The notes under the pieces were generated by a model that saw only the letters and a list, made by a program, of their open reading frames with translations, did not search any database and was not told the DNA's origin. Positions 54,693 to 63,839 of a stretch of DNA of 64,000 nt are shown one piece after another. The position numbers were made by a program, and so were the translations under genes. Origin of the DNA: Rubrivivax sp. (GTDB taxonomy: Bacteria > Pseudomonadota > Gammaproteobacteria > Burkholderiales > Burkholderiaceae_C); the NCBI GenBank assembly GCA_027491255.1, contig JAIXWM010000081.1, forward strand, positions 81,739 to 145,738, in the 5' to 3' direction. Position 1 is the stretch's first letter. Each line of letters starts with the position of its first letter.

Positions 54693-57452
54693 TCAAGGAC
54701 TCTTGCGGGGTGCGGGAGCCGCCTTGCCGCCGGCGGCCTCGGGTTCCGCCGTACGCAACACGAAGTCGATGCCGTTGACGGGACCACCGTCGGCCGTGAT
54801 GTCGACCGACTCCTTCTCCACCGGTTCCAGGCGCAGGCGCTGTATCAGTTCCGGTGACACCCCGATCGAGTACTTGCCGGGGCGCACCCCGGTGAAGATG
54901 TAGTAGCCGTCGCCGGTGCTGCGCACGCTGGTCAGCAGCGCTCCCTTGGCGTCGTAAAGATGCAGCATCACATCACTGACGCCACGTTGTTGCCCGTTGC
55001 GTTCCAGGTACACGTAGCCGTCGACGTCGGCGGTCACCACGACCGGGAAGTCAATGTTGACGGTCCTGCCCGGACGCGCCGTGAACGCCGTCCCGCGCGA
55101 CGCGGAAGACCACTGCGAATCCTCGAGCGAAGCCGGATTCAATTCGATGCCTGTCAGCCGGTGCGCATTGATCCGCTCGATGTAGGCAAACCCTGCTTCG
55201 TCGGTCTTGACGGTGGAGGTGCTGCCGTTGACGCGAAAGGTTGCTCCCGCGATCGGCTCGTCGCCAGAGTCGAGCACACCGTTCAAGTTCTTGTCCAGGA
55301 AGGTCCTGACCGACGCCGCCCCGTAACTGCCCTGGGGCAGAACGCCAAACCTCCACTTCTTGGCGCGCTCATCGCGCGCCACTGACGTGAAGACCTGCAC
55401 CGATCCGCTGACCGCCCCTGTTGAATTGCGCGTGAACCCTGTGCGCAGCGCGAATTGACCGAAGCTGCGATTGAGGTTCAAGGCCCAGGTCGTGTCCTGG
55501 GTGTCGAAGATCCGGGTCACCGATGCGTTCAGGCGCACCCCGCCTGGCAGCGATGCGTCCGAGGCCAGGACGCCCAGCTTGGGGCGAGCGGTGGGTTGAA
55601 GGACATGGCTCAACTGAGCCCGCGTCGAGGTTCCGGCGATCGATCGACTGAGCTGCAGATTGGTCAGCAAGGACGGTGCGCCATCCGTGTTCTGGGCTGA
55701 CAACTCCTGCGTCACGAGAGTTCCCAAGATCGACTGGGTGACTCGTGCCGACGCGGAGTAGTCGTAGGTCCCCTGTCGCAATCGGTCGGCTCGGAGTTGG
55801 AAGGTCAAGGGCAGGGCGCGCTTGGGCGCCAGCGGCAGGGTCAGGTCGAGCCGAGCGCGGGTCGATGCGTCGATGGGTTTGTTGGGGTCGCTGTAGAGAT
55901 CGCTCTTGAAGTCCCGCAGGAACGCCTGGGACAACTGCACCGACCCGTATGCCAGGCGCTGGTTGACGGCCAGCGACACCAGGCCGCTGCGGCATTCTCC
56001 ACACCACACTCCATCGGAGCTGACCAGCCATCCGTTCAAGAAAGCGCGCAGGCCGGCGCTGATGTAACTGTGCCCGCTGCGTCCCGGGCCGAGTTCGATC
56101 GTTGCCAGGCCTGCGCGCAAGGCGGACTGACTGTTCAGGCCGTACTCGAACTGGACCTGGCGCCTGTCGAAGCCCTGGTCGTCGCGCTGGGCCCCGACCG
56201 AATAGAGCCACTCGTCCGGGCGGACGGTGGATGCGTCCAAGCGCAGCGTCTTGGTCTCGACGCGGATCTGCCCCTGGGGACCGTGAAAGACGAGCCGGTA
56301 TCTGTTTTCGCCGAACACCAGTGCCTGGTCGGGAAAGCTGTAGGTTCCATCGGGTCGGGCTTGCTGGTATCCAACCAGCGCATCGTTGAAGTAGAGCTCG
56401 ACGTCCCAGCCGGGTTGCAGATCACCCTGGAAGCTGGTCAGCCCGAAATTCACCGGGCGAGACAGCGGCACGTTGCTGACGAAGATGCCATTGCCGGCGG
56501 CGCTGGAGCGGGAGACGTGGTCCATGCCGGGGATCAGCACATTGCCCGCCGAGGCCGTGGTCGCGGGCAGGCGGCCGAACAGGACGCCGGAGGGGTCGCT
56601 GCGGCCCAGCGTGAGACGGAACTTGGATTCCTGGGTGGCGCCAGCGGTCGAGCCCAGGTAGGCGTATCCAGAGGCTTCCATGCCCAGCAGGTCGCCAGTC
56701 AGGAAGGTCGTGCTCGCCGCCGCCCATGACTTGATGTCCCCGGTGCGGCCGCCGTACAACGACCACGTCTGGTCGATGGTGGGAAAGCTGTAGGGCAGAT
56801 AGGGCAGCGGCTGAACCGGGAGGTCGCGTGTCGGCGCCACGCTGCGCCCCATGTTTCGCGCCATCTGCTCCCGCGCCAGTCGCAACTGCAGCGGCAGAGG
56901 TTCCTGTGGGACGACCTTCAACTGCAGCACGGAGAGATCCAGCTTCAGCTTGACAGGCCACCACTTTTCCAGGAGTTCCGCGTCGACATAGATGTCGTCG
57001 GCCTGGACCGTGACTTGCGAGGGCTCGAATCTGGTCGTGGTGCCGCCGATGGTCACCGTGCCTGCCGACACGTCCAGGGCGAAGCTGCGGTCTTCCTTGA
57101 GGACGAAACCCCGTGCCCGGCCGGCGGCGGCGTCGACCTGCACCAGGAATGTCAGCACGCGGGCCAACTCGCCCAGTGGCACGTAGACCGAATCGTCGAT
57201 CTGGTAGGCCGTCATCGAACTGGCCACCGTCACTCGCTGCACGACGACGTCGAGCAGCAGCAGATTGCCCGGATCGGCCAGCGCCTGTTGCACCACTTCT
57301 GCAGTGGGCCGTTTACCAGCCAAGGCGTACCCGGGCAACATCACAGACAAGGACAGCACCGCTGGCAGGTACCACAGGGCGCGCTGGAGCCTGCGCCTCA
57401 TCCCGAGGCGTCGCAGAGACTGCTCCATCGCGTTGAAACGCTTGGCCTTCAT
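54693..57452 (-). CDS. Usher-like outer-membrane protein with C-terminal carboxypeptidase-regulatory repeats
   Basis: A 919-residue outer-membrane protein. After a signal region (YLPAVLSLSVMLPGYALA) there is an N-terminal periplasmic domain, then a long beta-barrel with usher-like stretches: TWSLYGGRTGDIKSW, GWDVELYFNDALVGYQQARPDGTYSFPDQALVFGENRYRLVFHGPQG. The last ~220 residues contain two Ig-like/SdrD or carboxypeptidase-regulatory-type domains, one with a calcium-loop-like DKNLNGVLDSGDEP and one with VDGYVYLERNGQQRGVSDVMLHLYD. A CGEC pair lies in the barrel. It differs enough from FimD/PapC that assignment as an usher rests on these stretches plus its chaperone and pilin-like neighbours. 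It lies 87 bp downstream of the DUF4402 gene at 57540. Confidence 0.75.
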   Translation of the reverse strand: MKAKRFNAMEQSLRRLGMRRRLQRALWYLPAVLSLSVMLPGYALAGKRPTAEVVQQALADPGNLLLLDVVVQRVTVASSMTAYQIDDSVYVPLGELARVLTFLVQVDAAAGRARGFVLKEDRSFALDVSAGTVTIGGTTTRFEPSQVTVQADDIYVDAELLEKWWPVKLKLDLSVLQLKVVPQEPLPLQLRLAREQMARNMGRSVAPTRDLPVQPLPYLPYSFPTIDQTWSLYGGRTGDIKSWAAASTTFLTGDLLGMEASGYAYLGSTAGATQESKFRLTLGRSDPSGVLFGRLPATTASAGNVLIPGMDHVSRSSAAGNGIFVSNVPLSRPVNFGLTSFQGDLQPGWDVELYFNDALVGYQQARPDGTYSFPDQALVFGENRYRLVFHGPQGQIRVETKTLRLDASTVRPDEWLYSVGAQRDDQGFDRRQVQFEYGLNSQSALRAGLATIELGPGRSGHSYISAGLRAFLNGWLVSSDGVWCGECRSGLVSLAVNQRLAYGSVQLSQAFLRDFKSDLYSDPNKPIDASTRARLDLTLPLAPKRALPLTFQLRADRLRQGTYDYSASARVTQSILGTLVTQELSAQNTDGAPSLLTNLQLSRSIAGTSTRAQLSHVLQPTARPKLGVLASDASLPGGVRLNASVTRIFDTQDTTWALNLNRSFGQFALRTGFTRNSTGAVSGSVQVFTSVARDERAKKWRFGVLPQGSYGAASVRTFLDKNLNGVLDSGDEPIAGATFRVNGSTSTVKTDEAGFAYIERINAHRLTGIELNPASLEDSQWSSASRGTAFTARPGRTVNIDFPVVVTADVDGYVYLERNGQQRGVSDVMLHLYDAKGALLTSVRSTGDGYYIFTGVRPGKYSIGVSPELIQRLRLEPVEKESVDITADGGPVNGIDFVLRTAEPEAAGGKAAPAPRKSP

Positions 57453-57539
57453 CGCCAGGGCATCCCGTTGGCCATGTCTGCGGCCGGCGTGGCCTGCGCT
57501 GCGGATGTACGGCCTTCGGATGTCAGTCGGGCAACGAAA

Positions 57540-58088
57540 TCAGTTGTAGTTCAAAGTGAATGTAAAGGTGCCGGTATAGGTGGCGATCGCCTGACTTCCT
57601 GATACCGACAGCGTTCCGCCGATGCTGAACGCCCCGATCCCCGCAGTGCTCAGGGTGCCTTGCAGACCGGTGAGCGTGGTCGTGAACGAATTGAGTGTCA
57701 TCGTCGCGTTGCCGGTGTTGGCCGTGAGCAGCACGGAACTCGGCAACGAGACCGTGTAGGTGGTCGACGGTGTGCCGGTGAGGCTGATCGCCGAGGGACT
57801 GCCCGCCGAGGAAGTCACCAGCGTGACCCCTCCGGTGGCGCTGCGTGTCCCGGCGGCGCTCATCACGACGGTCCCGGGCGTGGCCCCAGGCGCGAACGTC
57901 CCGAAGTCCAAGGGCGTCGTCGACGACACCGACAAGGTCCTGACCAGAACGGCCGAGGAATTGACGGTGCCGGAGGCGGTGAATTGAGCGAAGGCGCTGG
58001 GTGATGCCAACAGGCTGGAACCCGAAAGGATTCCCAAGACTCGGCGCGCATACCCCACGGGGCGGCGCCACGACCCTGTGCTGCTCAT
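57540..58088 (-). CDS. DUF4402-type pilus subunit candidate
   Basis: A 182-residue secreted protein nearly parallel to the one at 51519. Signal peptide VLGILSGSSLLASPSAFAQ; then SGTVNSSAVLVRTLSVSSTTPLDFGTFAPGATPGTVVMSAAGTRSATGGVTLVTSS; then IGGTLSVSGSQAIATYTGTFTFTLNYN. The domain boundaries align with the 51519 product almost residue for residue, indicating duplication. The penultimate residue is Tyr. It is upstream of the usher-like gene on the same strand, with an AGGAAAGGA-type ribosome site. Confidence 0.85.
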   Translation of the reverse strand: MSSTGSWRRPVGYARRVLGILSGSSLLASPSAFAQFTASGTVNSSAVLVRTLSVSSTTPLDFGTFAPGATPGTVVMSAAGTRSATGGVTLVTSSAGSPSAISLTGTPSTTYTVSLPSSVLLTANTGNATMTLNSFTTTLTGLQGTLSTAGIGAFSIGGTLSVSGSQAIATYTGTFTFTLNYN

Positions 58089-58503
58089 GCGATTCCTTTC
58101 CTGAGGTTGGTTCTGCCCTGCCTACAGCAGGGGCACTCAAGCGAGTGAACAGCCCCATTGACTGTCAACCTCCTTGAGGACGCGAGTGTAGCTAAGGTGT
58201 TGCAAGAAGGAAAGGTCGTAACTCGTTGGTTTTACAGGGGTCAATTCCGTGTCGTTGCGCTGTTGCAACATCTGATTTGAGGAAATGAGCACGTTCTGGG
58301 CGTGATTTCCTGTCGGTGGCTCGCTGCGCTGCAGTCACTCGTGAAGGGCGCAGGCCTGGCGTGGAGCCGCCGAATCGTGGGATCCTCGACGCTTGACACC
58401 AGGGCCCGTTCGAGCAAAGGCACCGTCCCGCACAGGCGAGGTGGCTCTGGCTCCAGTCGTCCGGGTGCTTGCCCGATCTGGGTGATTGCCACAAGATGCG
58501 GTG
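58089..58503. other. Gene-free divergent promoter region
   Basis: These 415 bp separate the leftward DUF4402 gene from the rightward acetyltransferase. On the minus strand a TTGACA hexamer lies near 58165 in the leader of the DUF4402 gene but no matching -10 box is obvious. No RNA gene, repeat or conserved motif was found. Confidence 0.45.
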
Positions 58504-59028
58504 ATGGACACCCGACGCGAACTTCAACCTTTCCTGCAGGGGCCGACACTTCAGTTGCGTCCCTTGCGCGCCGACGACTTCGATGCCTTGCACAGGGCAG
58601 CGTCGGACCCGCTGATCTGGGCGCAGCACCCCGACACCGGGCGCTGGCAGCGACCGGTGTTCGAGCGCTACTTCGCGTCGGGCATGGCGAGCGGCGGGTC
58701 CTTGCTTGTCGTCGAGCGGCTCAGTGGCGAGGTGGTGGGCTCTTCGCGCTACTACCAGTGGGACGAGGCGGCCGCCGTGATCACGGTGGGCTATACCTTC
58801 CTCGTGCGCCGACTCTGGGGCGGTGCCGCCAATGCCGAATTGAAGAGCCTGATGCTCGACCATGCGTTCGGGTTCGCGCGCGAGGTGCGCTTCGAGGTCG
58901 GCCGCGACAACCTGCGCTCGCGCCGAGCGATGGAAAAGATCGGCGCGGAACTCCTGGGGGAGCGCTTCGAACCCGCGGGTTCGGCCGCGGCGCCTCACGT
59001 GGTGTACCGGTTGCGGGCCCCAGGCTGA
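58504..59028 (+). CDS. GNAT-family N-acetyltransferase
   Basis: A 174-residue cytoplasmic acetyltransferase of the RimJ/RimL type. TLQLRPLRADDFDALHRAASDPLIWAQHP matches the family N-terminus, and VITVGYTFLVRRLWGGAANAELKSLMLDHAFGFA corresponds to the acetyl-CoA binding motif A, with the downstream VEVGRDNLRSRRAMEKIGAEL typical of motif B (here FEVGRDNLRSRRAM). The acceptor is unknown. The start is ATG 58504; a GTG lies immediately before it. Confidence 0.87.
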   Translation: MDTRRELQPFLQGPTLQLRPLRADDFDALHRAASDPLIWAQHPDTGRWQRPVFERYFASGMASGGSLLVVERLSGEVVGSSRYYQWDEAAAVITVGYTFLVRRLWGGAANAELKSLMLDHAFGFAREVRFEVGRDNLRSRRAMEKIGAELLGERFEPAGSAAAPHVVYRLRAPG

Positions 59029-59086
59029 TGCATGCCGCCTGCCGGCAAGGCCGCCCCGTGCCTCCTGTGCGTCGGGGCCCGTCTTT

Positions 59087-60289
59087 TCAGCGCATCAGGT
59101 TCTCCACCAAAGCGGCCATCCCCATGCCCGAACCCAGGCACATGCTGATGACGGCCAGGCGCCCACCGGTGTCGGCGAGGTGCTGCATGGCCGTGATGGT
59201 CATGCGAAGGCCCGTGGCGCCGGGCGGGTGTCCGATGCTGATGCCGCCGCCGTAGAGGTTGGTGCATTCGCGCGGGATGCCGAGTTCGCGTTCGGCGTGC
59301 AGGTTGACGACGGCAAAGGCCTCGTTGATCTCGAAGTAGTCGATGTCGGCCACCGTCAGCCCCTGGCGTTGAAGCAGGCGCCGGATCGCAGGCACCGGGC
59401 CCGCGCCCATGATCTCGGGCGGCACGCCGACGACCGCCCAGTCCAGCAGCCGGGCCTGCGCGCGCACGCCGGCCGCGCGCGCCGCGTGCCCGCCGGCCAC
59501 CAGCAGCGCGGCCGCGCCGTCGGTCACGCCGCTGGAGTTGCCCGCCGTGACCCGTCCGAGTCCGTCCTTGCGGAAGGCCGGCTTCAATGACGCGAGCTTC
59601 TCCAGCGTGACCTGGGGCCGCGGGAATTCGTCGTGCTCGAACAGGCGCGTCGCGCCGCCCTTGCCCCCCGCTGGTACCTCGATCGGCGCGATCTGCCGCG
59701 CGAGGAAGCCCGAGGCCATGGCCGCGCCGGCGCGCTGCTGGCTCATCAGGCCCCAGTCGTCCATGTCCTCGCGCCGGTAGCCGTGGCGGTCGGCCAGGTT
59801 CTCGGCGGTGTCGCCCATCAGTTCGCGCGTGAAGGGGCAGCGGTAGATGTAGTCCAGGCCGTCAATGAGGGTGGCCGGGCCGCGACCGGCACCCCACCGC
59901 ATCTCGTGTGCGATGTAGGGCACGCGCGAGTAGTTTTCGGCCCCGGCGGCCACGGCGATTGCGCTGTGGCCGGAGGTGATCTGCTGCGCTGCGCTGACGA
60001 TGGCCTGCAGCCCCGTGCCGCAGGCGCGCACGACGCCCAATGAGGCGCTGTCCTCGGGCAACCCGGCGGTCAGCGCCACCTTGCGGCTGATGAACAGGCC
60101 GTCGTGGTCCACCGGCGCGGTGTTGCCGAAGACGAGGTGGTCCACCTGCGCCGGCTCGAGCCCGGCGCGGGCGATGCAGGCCTGGACGGCATGCACGCCC
60201 AGCGCGTGCAACGGCACGTCGCGCAGCGATTTGCCGAAGTCGCCGAAAGGGGTGCGGGCGCCGGCGGCCAGCACGATGTCGGTGGGCAT
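59087..60289 (-). CDS. Acetyl-CoA C-acyltransferase (beta-ketothiolase)
   Basis: A 400-residue thiolase. The acyl-accepting Cys90 lies in VVRACGTGLQAI, the His of the NEAFA/GHP pair in FEINEAFAVV and IGHPPGATGLR, and the second catalytic Cys in MCLGSGMG. It either cleaves beta-ketoacyl-CoA in beta-oxidation or condenses acetyl-CoA; resemblance to BktB-type enzymes is plausible but not proven. The start has an AGGAGA site. It is divergent from a second thiolase-family gene (165 bp between). Confidence 0.92.
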   Translation of the reverse strand: MPTDIVLAAGARTPFGDFGKSLRDVPLHALGVHAVQACIARAGLEPAQVDHLVFGNTAPVDHDGLFISRKVALTAGLPEDSASLGVVRACGTGLQAIVSAAQQITSGHSAIAVAAGAENYSRVPYIAHEMRWGAGRGPATLIDGLDYIYRCPFTRELMGDTAENLADRHGYRREDMDDWGLMSQQRAGAAMASGFLARQIAPIEVPAGGKGGATRLFEHDEFPRPQVTLEKLASLKPAFRKDGLGRVTAGNSSGVTDGAAALLVAGGHAARAAGVRAQARLLDWAVVGVPPEIMGAGPVPAIRRLLQRQGLTVADIDYFEINEAFAVVNLHAERELGIPRECTNLYGGGISIGHPPGATGLRMTITAMQHLADTGGRLAVISMCLGSGMGMAALVENLMR

Positions 60290-60454
60290 GGGTGTGTCTC
60301 CTGTGGCGGGTTGCAGGACACCCTGCGCATGCCGGCGTCCGCGGTCGCAGGAGTGTAGGCACGGCGGGCTGTTGCCCGGTGCGTGTGGCCTCGAGCGGCC
60401 CGGGTATGCTGCACGCTGCCGGCGGTCGTGCCCGGTGTTGAAGATGTGACTGCC

Positions 60455-61714
60455 ATGACCGATGTCTACGTGATCGCCTCCTCCTGCACCGCCTTTGGCA
60501 AGCGGGCCGACCGCAGCTTCCACGATCTCGCGCGCGAGGCCTACCTCGACCTGCTGGCCGATGCGGGCCTGACGGCTGGCGATGCGGCGCTGATCGAGCA
60601 GGCCTGGTTCGGGAACTGCGGCATGGGGCAGTGGGGGCAGGGCGGCATCCGCGGACAGGTCTGCTTCACCCCTTTGGTCGAGCAGGGCTTGTTTCCTGAG
60701 CGCGTGCCGATGATCAACGTCGAGGGCGGCTGCGCCACCGCCTCCTTTGCCTTCCACGGCGCGTGGAAGGACGTGCTCTCAGGCCAGGCGCGTGTCAGCC
60801 TGGCGCTGGGCGTCGAGAAGCTCGTGTGCCCGGACGACCCGCAACGCGTGGCTGCGATCTTCGCCACCGGCATCGACCAGCTCGACAGGCAGCGCTGGCT
60901 CGACTACTACGCCCGGGCCGGGCACGAGGCTGGCAAGCCCTTCGAGACCGGTCCCGGGCGCACGCTCTACATGGACACCTATGCCATGCAGGCGGCCTGG
61001 CACATGCAGCGCCACGGCACGACGCAGCGCCAGATCGCGGTCGCGGCGTCGAAGAACCATCACCATGGCAGCCTGAACCCGAAGGCGCAGTACCGGTTCG
61101 AGCTCAGCGTCGAACAGGTGTTGGCCGACCGCGAGATCAGCTGGCCGCTGACACGCGCGATGTGCTCGCCGCTGGGCGATGGAGCCGCCGCAGCGTTGCT
61201 GTGCTCGGCCGATGCGCTGCAGGACTTCCCGCCGGCTGCCCGCGCGCGCGCTGTCAAGGTGCGCACGAGCCAGCTCTCGGGCGGCAAGTACCGGCGGCTG
61301 GACGAGCCGGGGCTTTCACGCGTGGCGGCGCAGAAGGCCTGGCGCGCGACGGGCCTGCAGGCGCGGGACATCGACCTCGTCGAACTCCACGACGCGACCT
61401 CGTTCTGCGAAATCTACCAGCTCGAGATGCTGGGCCTGTGCCCGGACGGGCAGGGCGGGCCCTTCGTCGAATCCGGTGCCACGGCGCTCGGCGGCTCCCT
61501 GCCCGTCAACCTCTCGGGCGGTCTGGTCTCGAAGGGGCACCCGGTGGGAGCGACTGGGCTGTCGATGGTGTACGAGGTCGTGCAGCAGCTGCGCGGCGAG
61601 GCCGGGCCGCGGCAGGTGTCTGGCGCCGAACTCGGGCTGATCGAGAACGGCGGGGGCGTCATCGGCTTCGACGAGGCTGCCTGCGCAGTGCACATCCTCG
61701 AGAAGTCGTCATAG
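60455..61714 (+). CDS. SCP-x/acetyl-CoA acetyltransferase-like thiolase family protein
   Basis: A 419-residue thiolase of the lipid-transfer-protein (SCP-x) branch. It has MINVEGGCATASFAFHGAW, in which the Cys takes the acyl group, LVELHDATSFCEIYQLEMLGL in place of the NEAFA loop, and LSGGLVSKGHPVGATGLSMVYE with the GHP histidine. Such enzymes cleave branched 3-ketoacyl-CoA from steroid side chains or similar substrates. Its partners are the thiolase to the left and the reductase to the right, suggesting a beta-oxidation-like path. Confidence 0.85.
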   Translation: MTDVYVIASSCTAFGKRADRSFHDLAREAYLDLLADAGLTAGDAALIEQAWFGNCGMGQWGQGGIRGQVCFTPLVEQGLFPERVPMINVEGGCATASFAFHGAWKDVLSGQARVSLALGVEKLVCPDDPQRVAAIFATGIDQLDRQRWLDYYARAGHEAGKPFETGPGRTLYMDTYAMQAAWHMQRHGTTQRQIAVAASKNHHHGSLNPKAQYRFELSVEQVLADREISWPLTRAMCSPLGDGAAAALLCSADALQDFPPAARARAVKVRTSQLSGGKYRRLDEPGLSRVAAQKAWRATGLQARDIDLVELHDATSFCEIYQLEMLGLCPDGQGGPFVESGATALGGSLPVNLSGGLVSKGHPVGATGLSMVYEVVQQLRGEAGPRQVSGAELGLIENGGGVIGFDEAACAVHILEKSS

Positions 61715-61852
61715 GATCCGGCGCCAGAGCACCTTCGGGAAAGCTGGTGGCGCCGGCACCGTGCCAGACCGGGCCGCGGCATTGGCTGCCTCGAGGGCTC
61801 GAGGACGCCTGCGACGGTCGCCGACACCGCTGGCCTTGATGGAGGAGACCCG

Positions 61853-63811
61853 ATGAGCAACGCCTACCCGCGGCTGTTCACGCCCTTGCGTGTCGGCAGC
61901 ACCGAACTGCGCAACCGCATCATCTTCGCCGGTCACGGCTCGCGGTTCGTCGACTGGCACACCTTCCATCTGAACGACCGCCAGGCGCATTACCTCGCCG
62001 AGCGCGCGCGCGGCGGCGTGGGCATGATCATCCAGGGCTCATCGATGGTGCACCCCACCGGCCTGGCCGCAGCGGGCGTGAACGAGGTCTGGTCGGACGA
62101 ATCCATTCCTGCCTACGCCCGCATCGCGGCTGCAGTCCACGAGGGCGGTGCCAGGATCTTCGGCCAGCTCTCGCACCTCGGTCGCCAGGGCCATGGATTT
62201 GCGACGCACCGTGAACTCTGGGCACCCTCGGCGCTCCCGGACCCGGCCAGCCGTGTCGTCCCGCACGCCATGGACCGCCTGGACATCGAGGAGCTCGTGG
62301 ACTGCTATCGCCACGGCGCTCGCCGGCTTGCCACGGCGGAGTTCGACGGTATCGAGGTCTACCTGGCCCACGGCTACCTGTTGGCAGAGTTCCTCTCGCC
62401 CTTCAGCAACGTGCGCACGGACGAATACGGCGGCTCGCTGGAAAACCGTTGCCGGCTGCCCTTGCGCGTGCTGGATGCGGTGCGCAAGGCCGTACCCGGG
62501 CTGCCGGTGGGCATTCGGGTCAGCGCCGAGGAGTTCGTGCCCGGCGGCATCAACCCTGACGAATGCAACGCCATCCTCGACCACCTGCTCGACCGCACGC
62601 AGGTGGACTACATCAGCGTGAGCCAGTCGAACTACGCTTCCATCGACCGCATGATCCCGGACATGAGCTTTCCGCGCGCGCCCTTCGCGCCATTCGCCAA
62701 GCACGTGCGCCAGGTCGCCCGCGGCATCCCGGTCTTCGCCGTGGCCCGCCTGGTGACGCCGGAGCAGTGCGAGACGCTGCTCGGTGACGGCACGGCCGAT
62801 GCGGTGTGCCTCGTGCGTCCGCTGATTGCCGATCCGGAGCTGCCCAACAAGGCGCGCGAGGGGCGGCGTGAGGACATCCGCGAATGCATTTCCTGCAACG
62901 TCGGCTGCCGTGGCGGTCCGCACCGCGGCTCCCCGATCGCCTGCCTGGTGAATCCTGCGGTCGGCTACGAAAAGCAGTTCGGCGCGGGCAGGATCCAGCC
63001 CGCGTCCCGGCCGCGCCGCGTGCTCGTGATCGGGGGCGGGCCCGCCGGCTTGAAGGCCGCGGAGACCGCAGCCCAGCGCGGCCACGAGGTCACCTTGCTG
63101 GAGGCCACGGCTCAACTCGGCGGCGACGTGCTGGTGGCAGCGCGTGCGATGCCCTACCGTGACGAATTCGCCAACAGCGTGCGTTTCCTCGAGCGCCAGG
63201 TCCGAAAACTCGGCGTGCACGTGCGCCTGAACGAGCGGGCCACGCTCGAGTCCGTCACAGCCGCGCGCTTCGACGCGGTCGTCGTCGCCACGGGCGCCCG
63301 ACCCGGAAGGCCCGACATCCCCGGAGCACGCCTGCCGCACGTCCACACCGTGCATGACGCCATCGACGGCCCCGTCCTGGGGCACCGCGTGGTGGTGGTC
63401 GATTCGGGTGAAGCGGACTGGAAATGTCTGACCACGGCCGAGGCGCTTGCGGCGCGTGGCCACGCGGTGTGCATCGTCTCGCCCGTGACCATCGGCGCGG
63501 AAATGGACACCTTCTCCAAGCCGCCCATGCTGCGCCGCCTGCGCGCGACAGGCGTGCGCTTCGTGGAGCACCATACCGCCGTGGCAGTGGAGCCGGGTCG
63601 GGTGCAGATCCGGGAAGGCCTGACCGGCCACACGAGCTGGATCGATGCGGACGCCGTGGTGATGTCCTGGTATGGCGTAGCCGACGACGAACTCGCCCGG
63701 GGGCTGCGCGCCGATCAGGGATTGGAGGTCCATGTCGCGGGCGACTGTCTTGCCCCGCGGCGGGCCATCGACGCGATCTGGGACGGTTTTCGCATCGGCC
63801 TCGCGCTATGA
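61853..63811 (+). CDS. Old Yellow Enzyme/2,4-dienoyl-CoA reductase-type flavoprotein
   Basis: A 652-residue multidomain reductase of the FadH/trimethylamine dehydrogenase-like group. Residues 1-350 are an FMN TIM barrel (YPRLFTPLRVGSTELRNRII, IFGQLSHLGRQGHG, FDGIEVYLAHGYLLAEFLSPFSN, VRTDEYGGSLENRCRLPLRV). A 4Fe-4S site follows (CISCNVGCRGG ... IACLVNP). The C-terminal half is an FAD/NAD(P)-binding domain (VLVIGGGPAGLKAAETAAQRG). It reduces conjugated double bonds of enoyl-CoA or similar compounds. A GGAGGAGA ribosome site, the best in the window, precedes the ATG. Confidence 0.9.
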   Translation: MSNAYPRLFTPLRVGSTELRNRIIFAGHGSRFVDWHTFHLNDRQAHYLAERARGGVGMIIQGSSMVHPTGLAAAGVNEVWSDESIPAYARIAAAVHEGGARIFGQLSHLGRQGHGFATHRELWAPSALPDPASRVVPHAMDRLDIEELVDCYRHGARRLATAEFDGIEVYLAHGYLLAEFLSPFSNVRTDEYGGSLENRCRLPLRVLDAVRKAVPGLPVGIRVSAEEFVPGGINPDECNAILDHLLDRTQVDYISVSQSNYASIDRMIPDMSFPRAPFAPFAKHVRQVARGIPVFAVARLVTPEQCETLLGDGTADAVCLVRPLIADPELPNKAREGRREDIRECISCNVGCRGGPHRGSPIACLVNPAVGYEKQFGAGRIQPASRPRRVLVIGGGPAGLKAAETAAQRGHEVTLLEATAQLGGDVLVAARAMPYRDEFANSVRFLERQVRKLGVHVRLNERATLESVTAARFDAVVVATGARPGRPDIPGARLPHVHTVHDAIDGPVLGHRVVVVDSGEADWKCLTTAEALAARGHAVCIVSPVTIGAEMDTFSKPPMLRRLRATGVRFVEHHTAVAVEPGRVQIREGLTGHTSWIDADAVVMSWYGVADDELARGLRADQGLEVHVAGDCLAPRRAIDAIWDGFRIGLAL

Positions 63812-63816
63812 AGCGC

Positions 63817-63839
63817 TCCTGACGCCACCCGCGTCAGGA
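63817..63839 (+). terminator. Intrinsic terminator after the flavoprotein gene
   Basis: TCCTGACGC (63817-63825) and GCGTCAGGA (63831-63839) form a perfect 9-bp stem with a 5-nt loop, 6 bp after the stop, followed by TTGATTCT. The remaining 161 bp to the window end are AT-richer and contain no gene; they probably belong to the promoter of the next gene. Confidence 0.7.
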
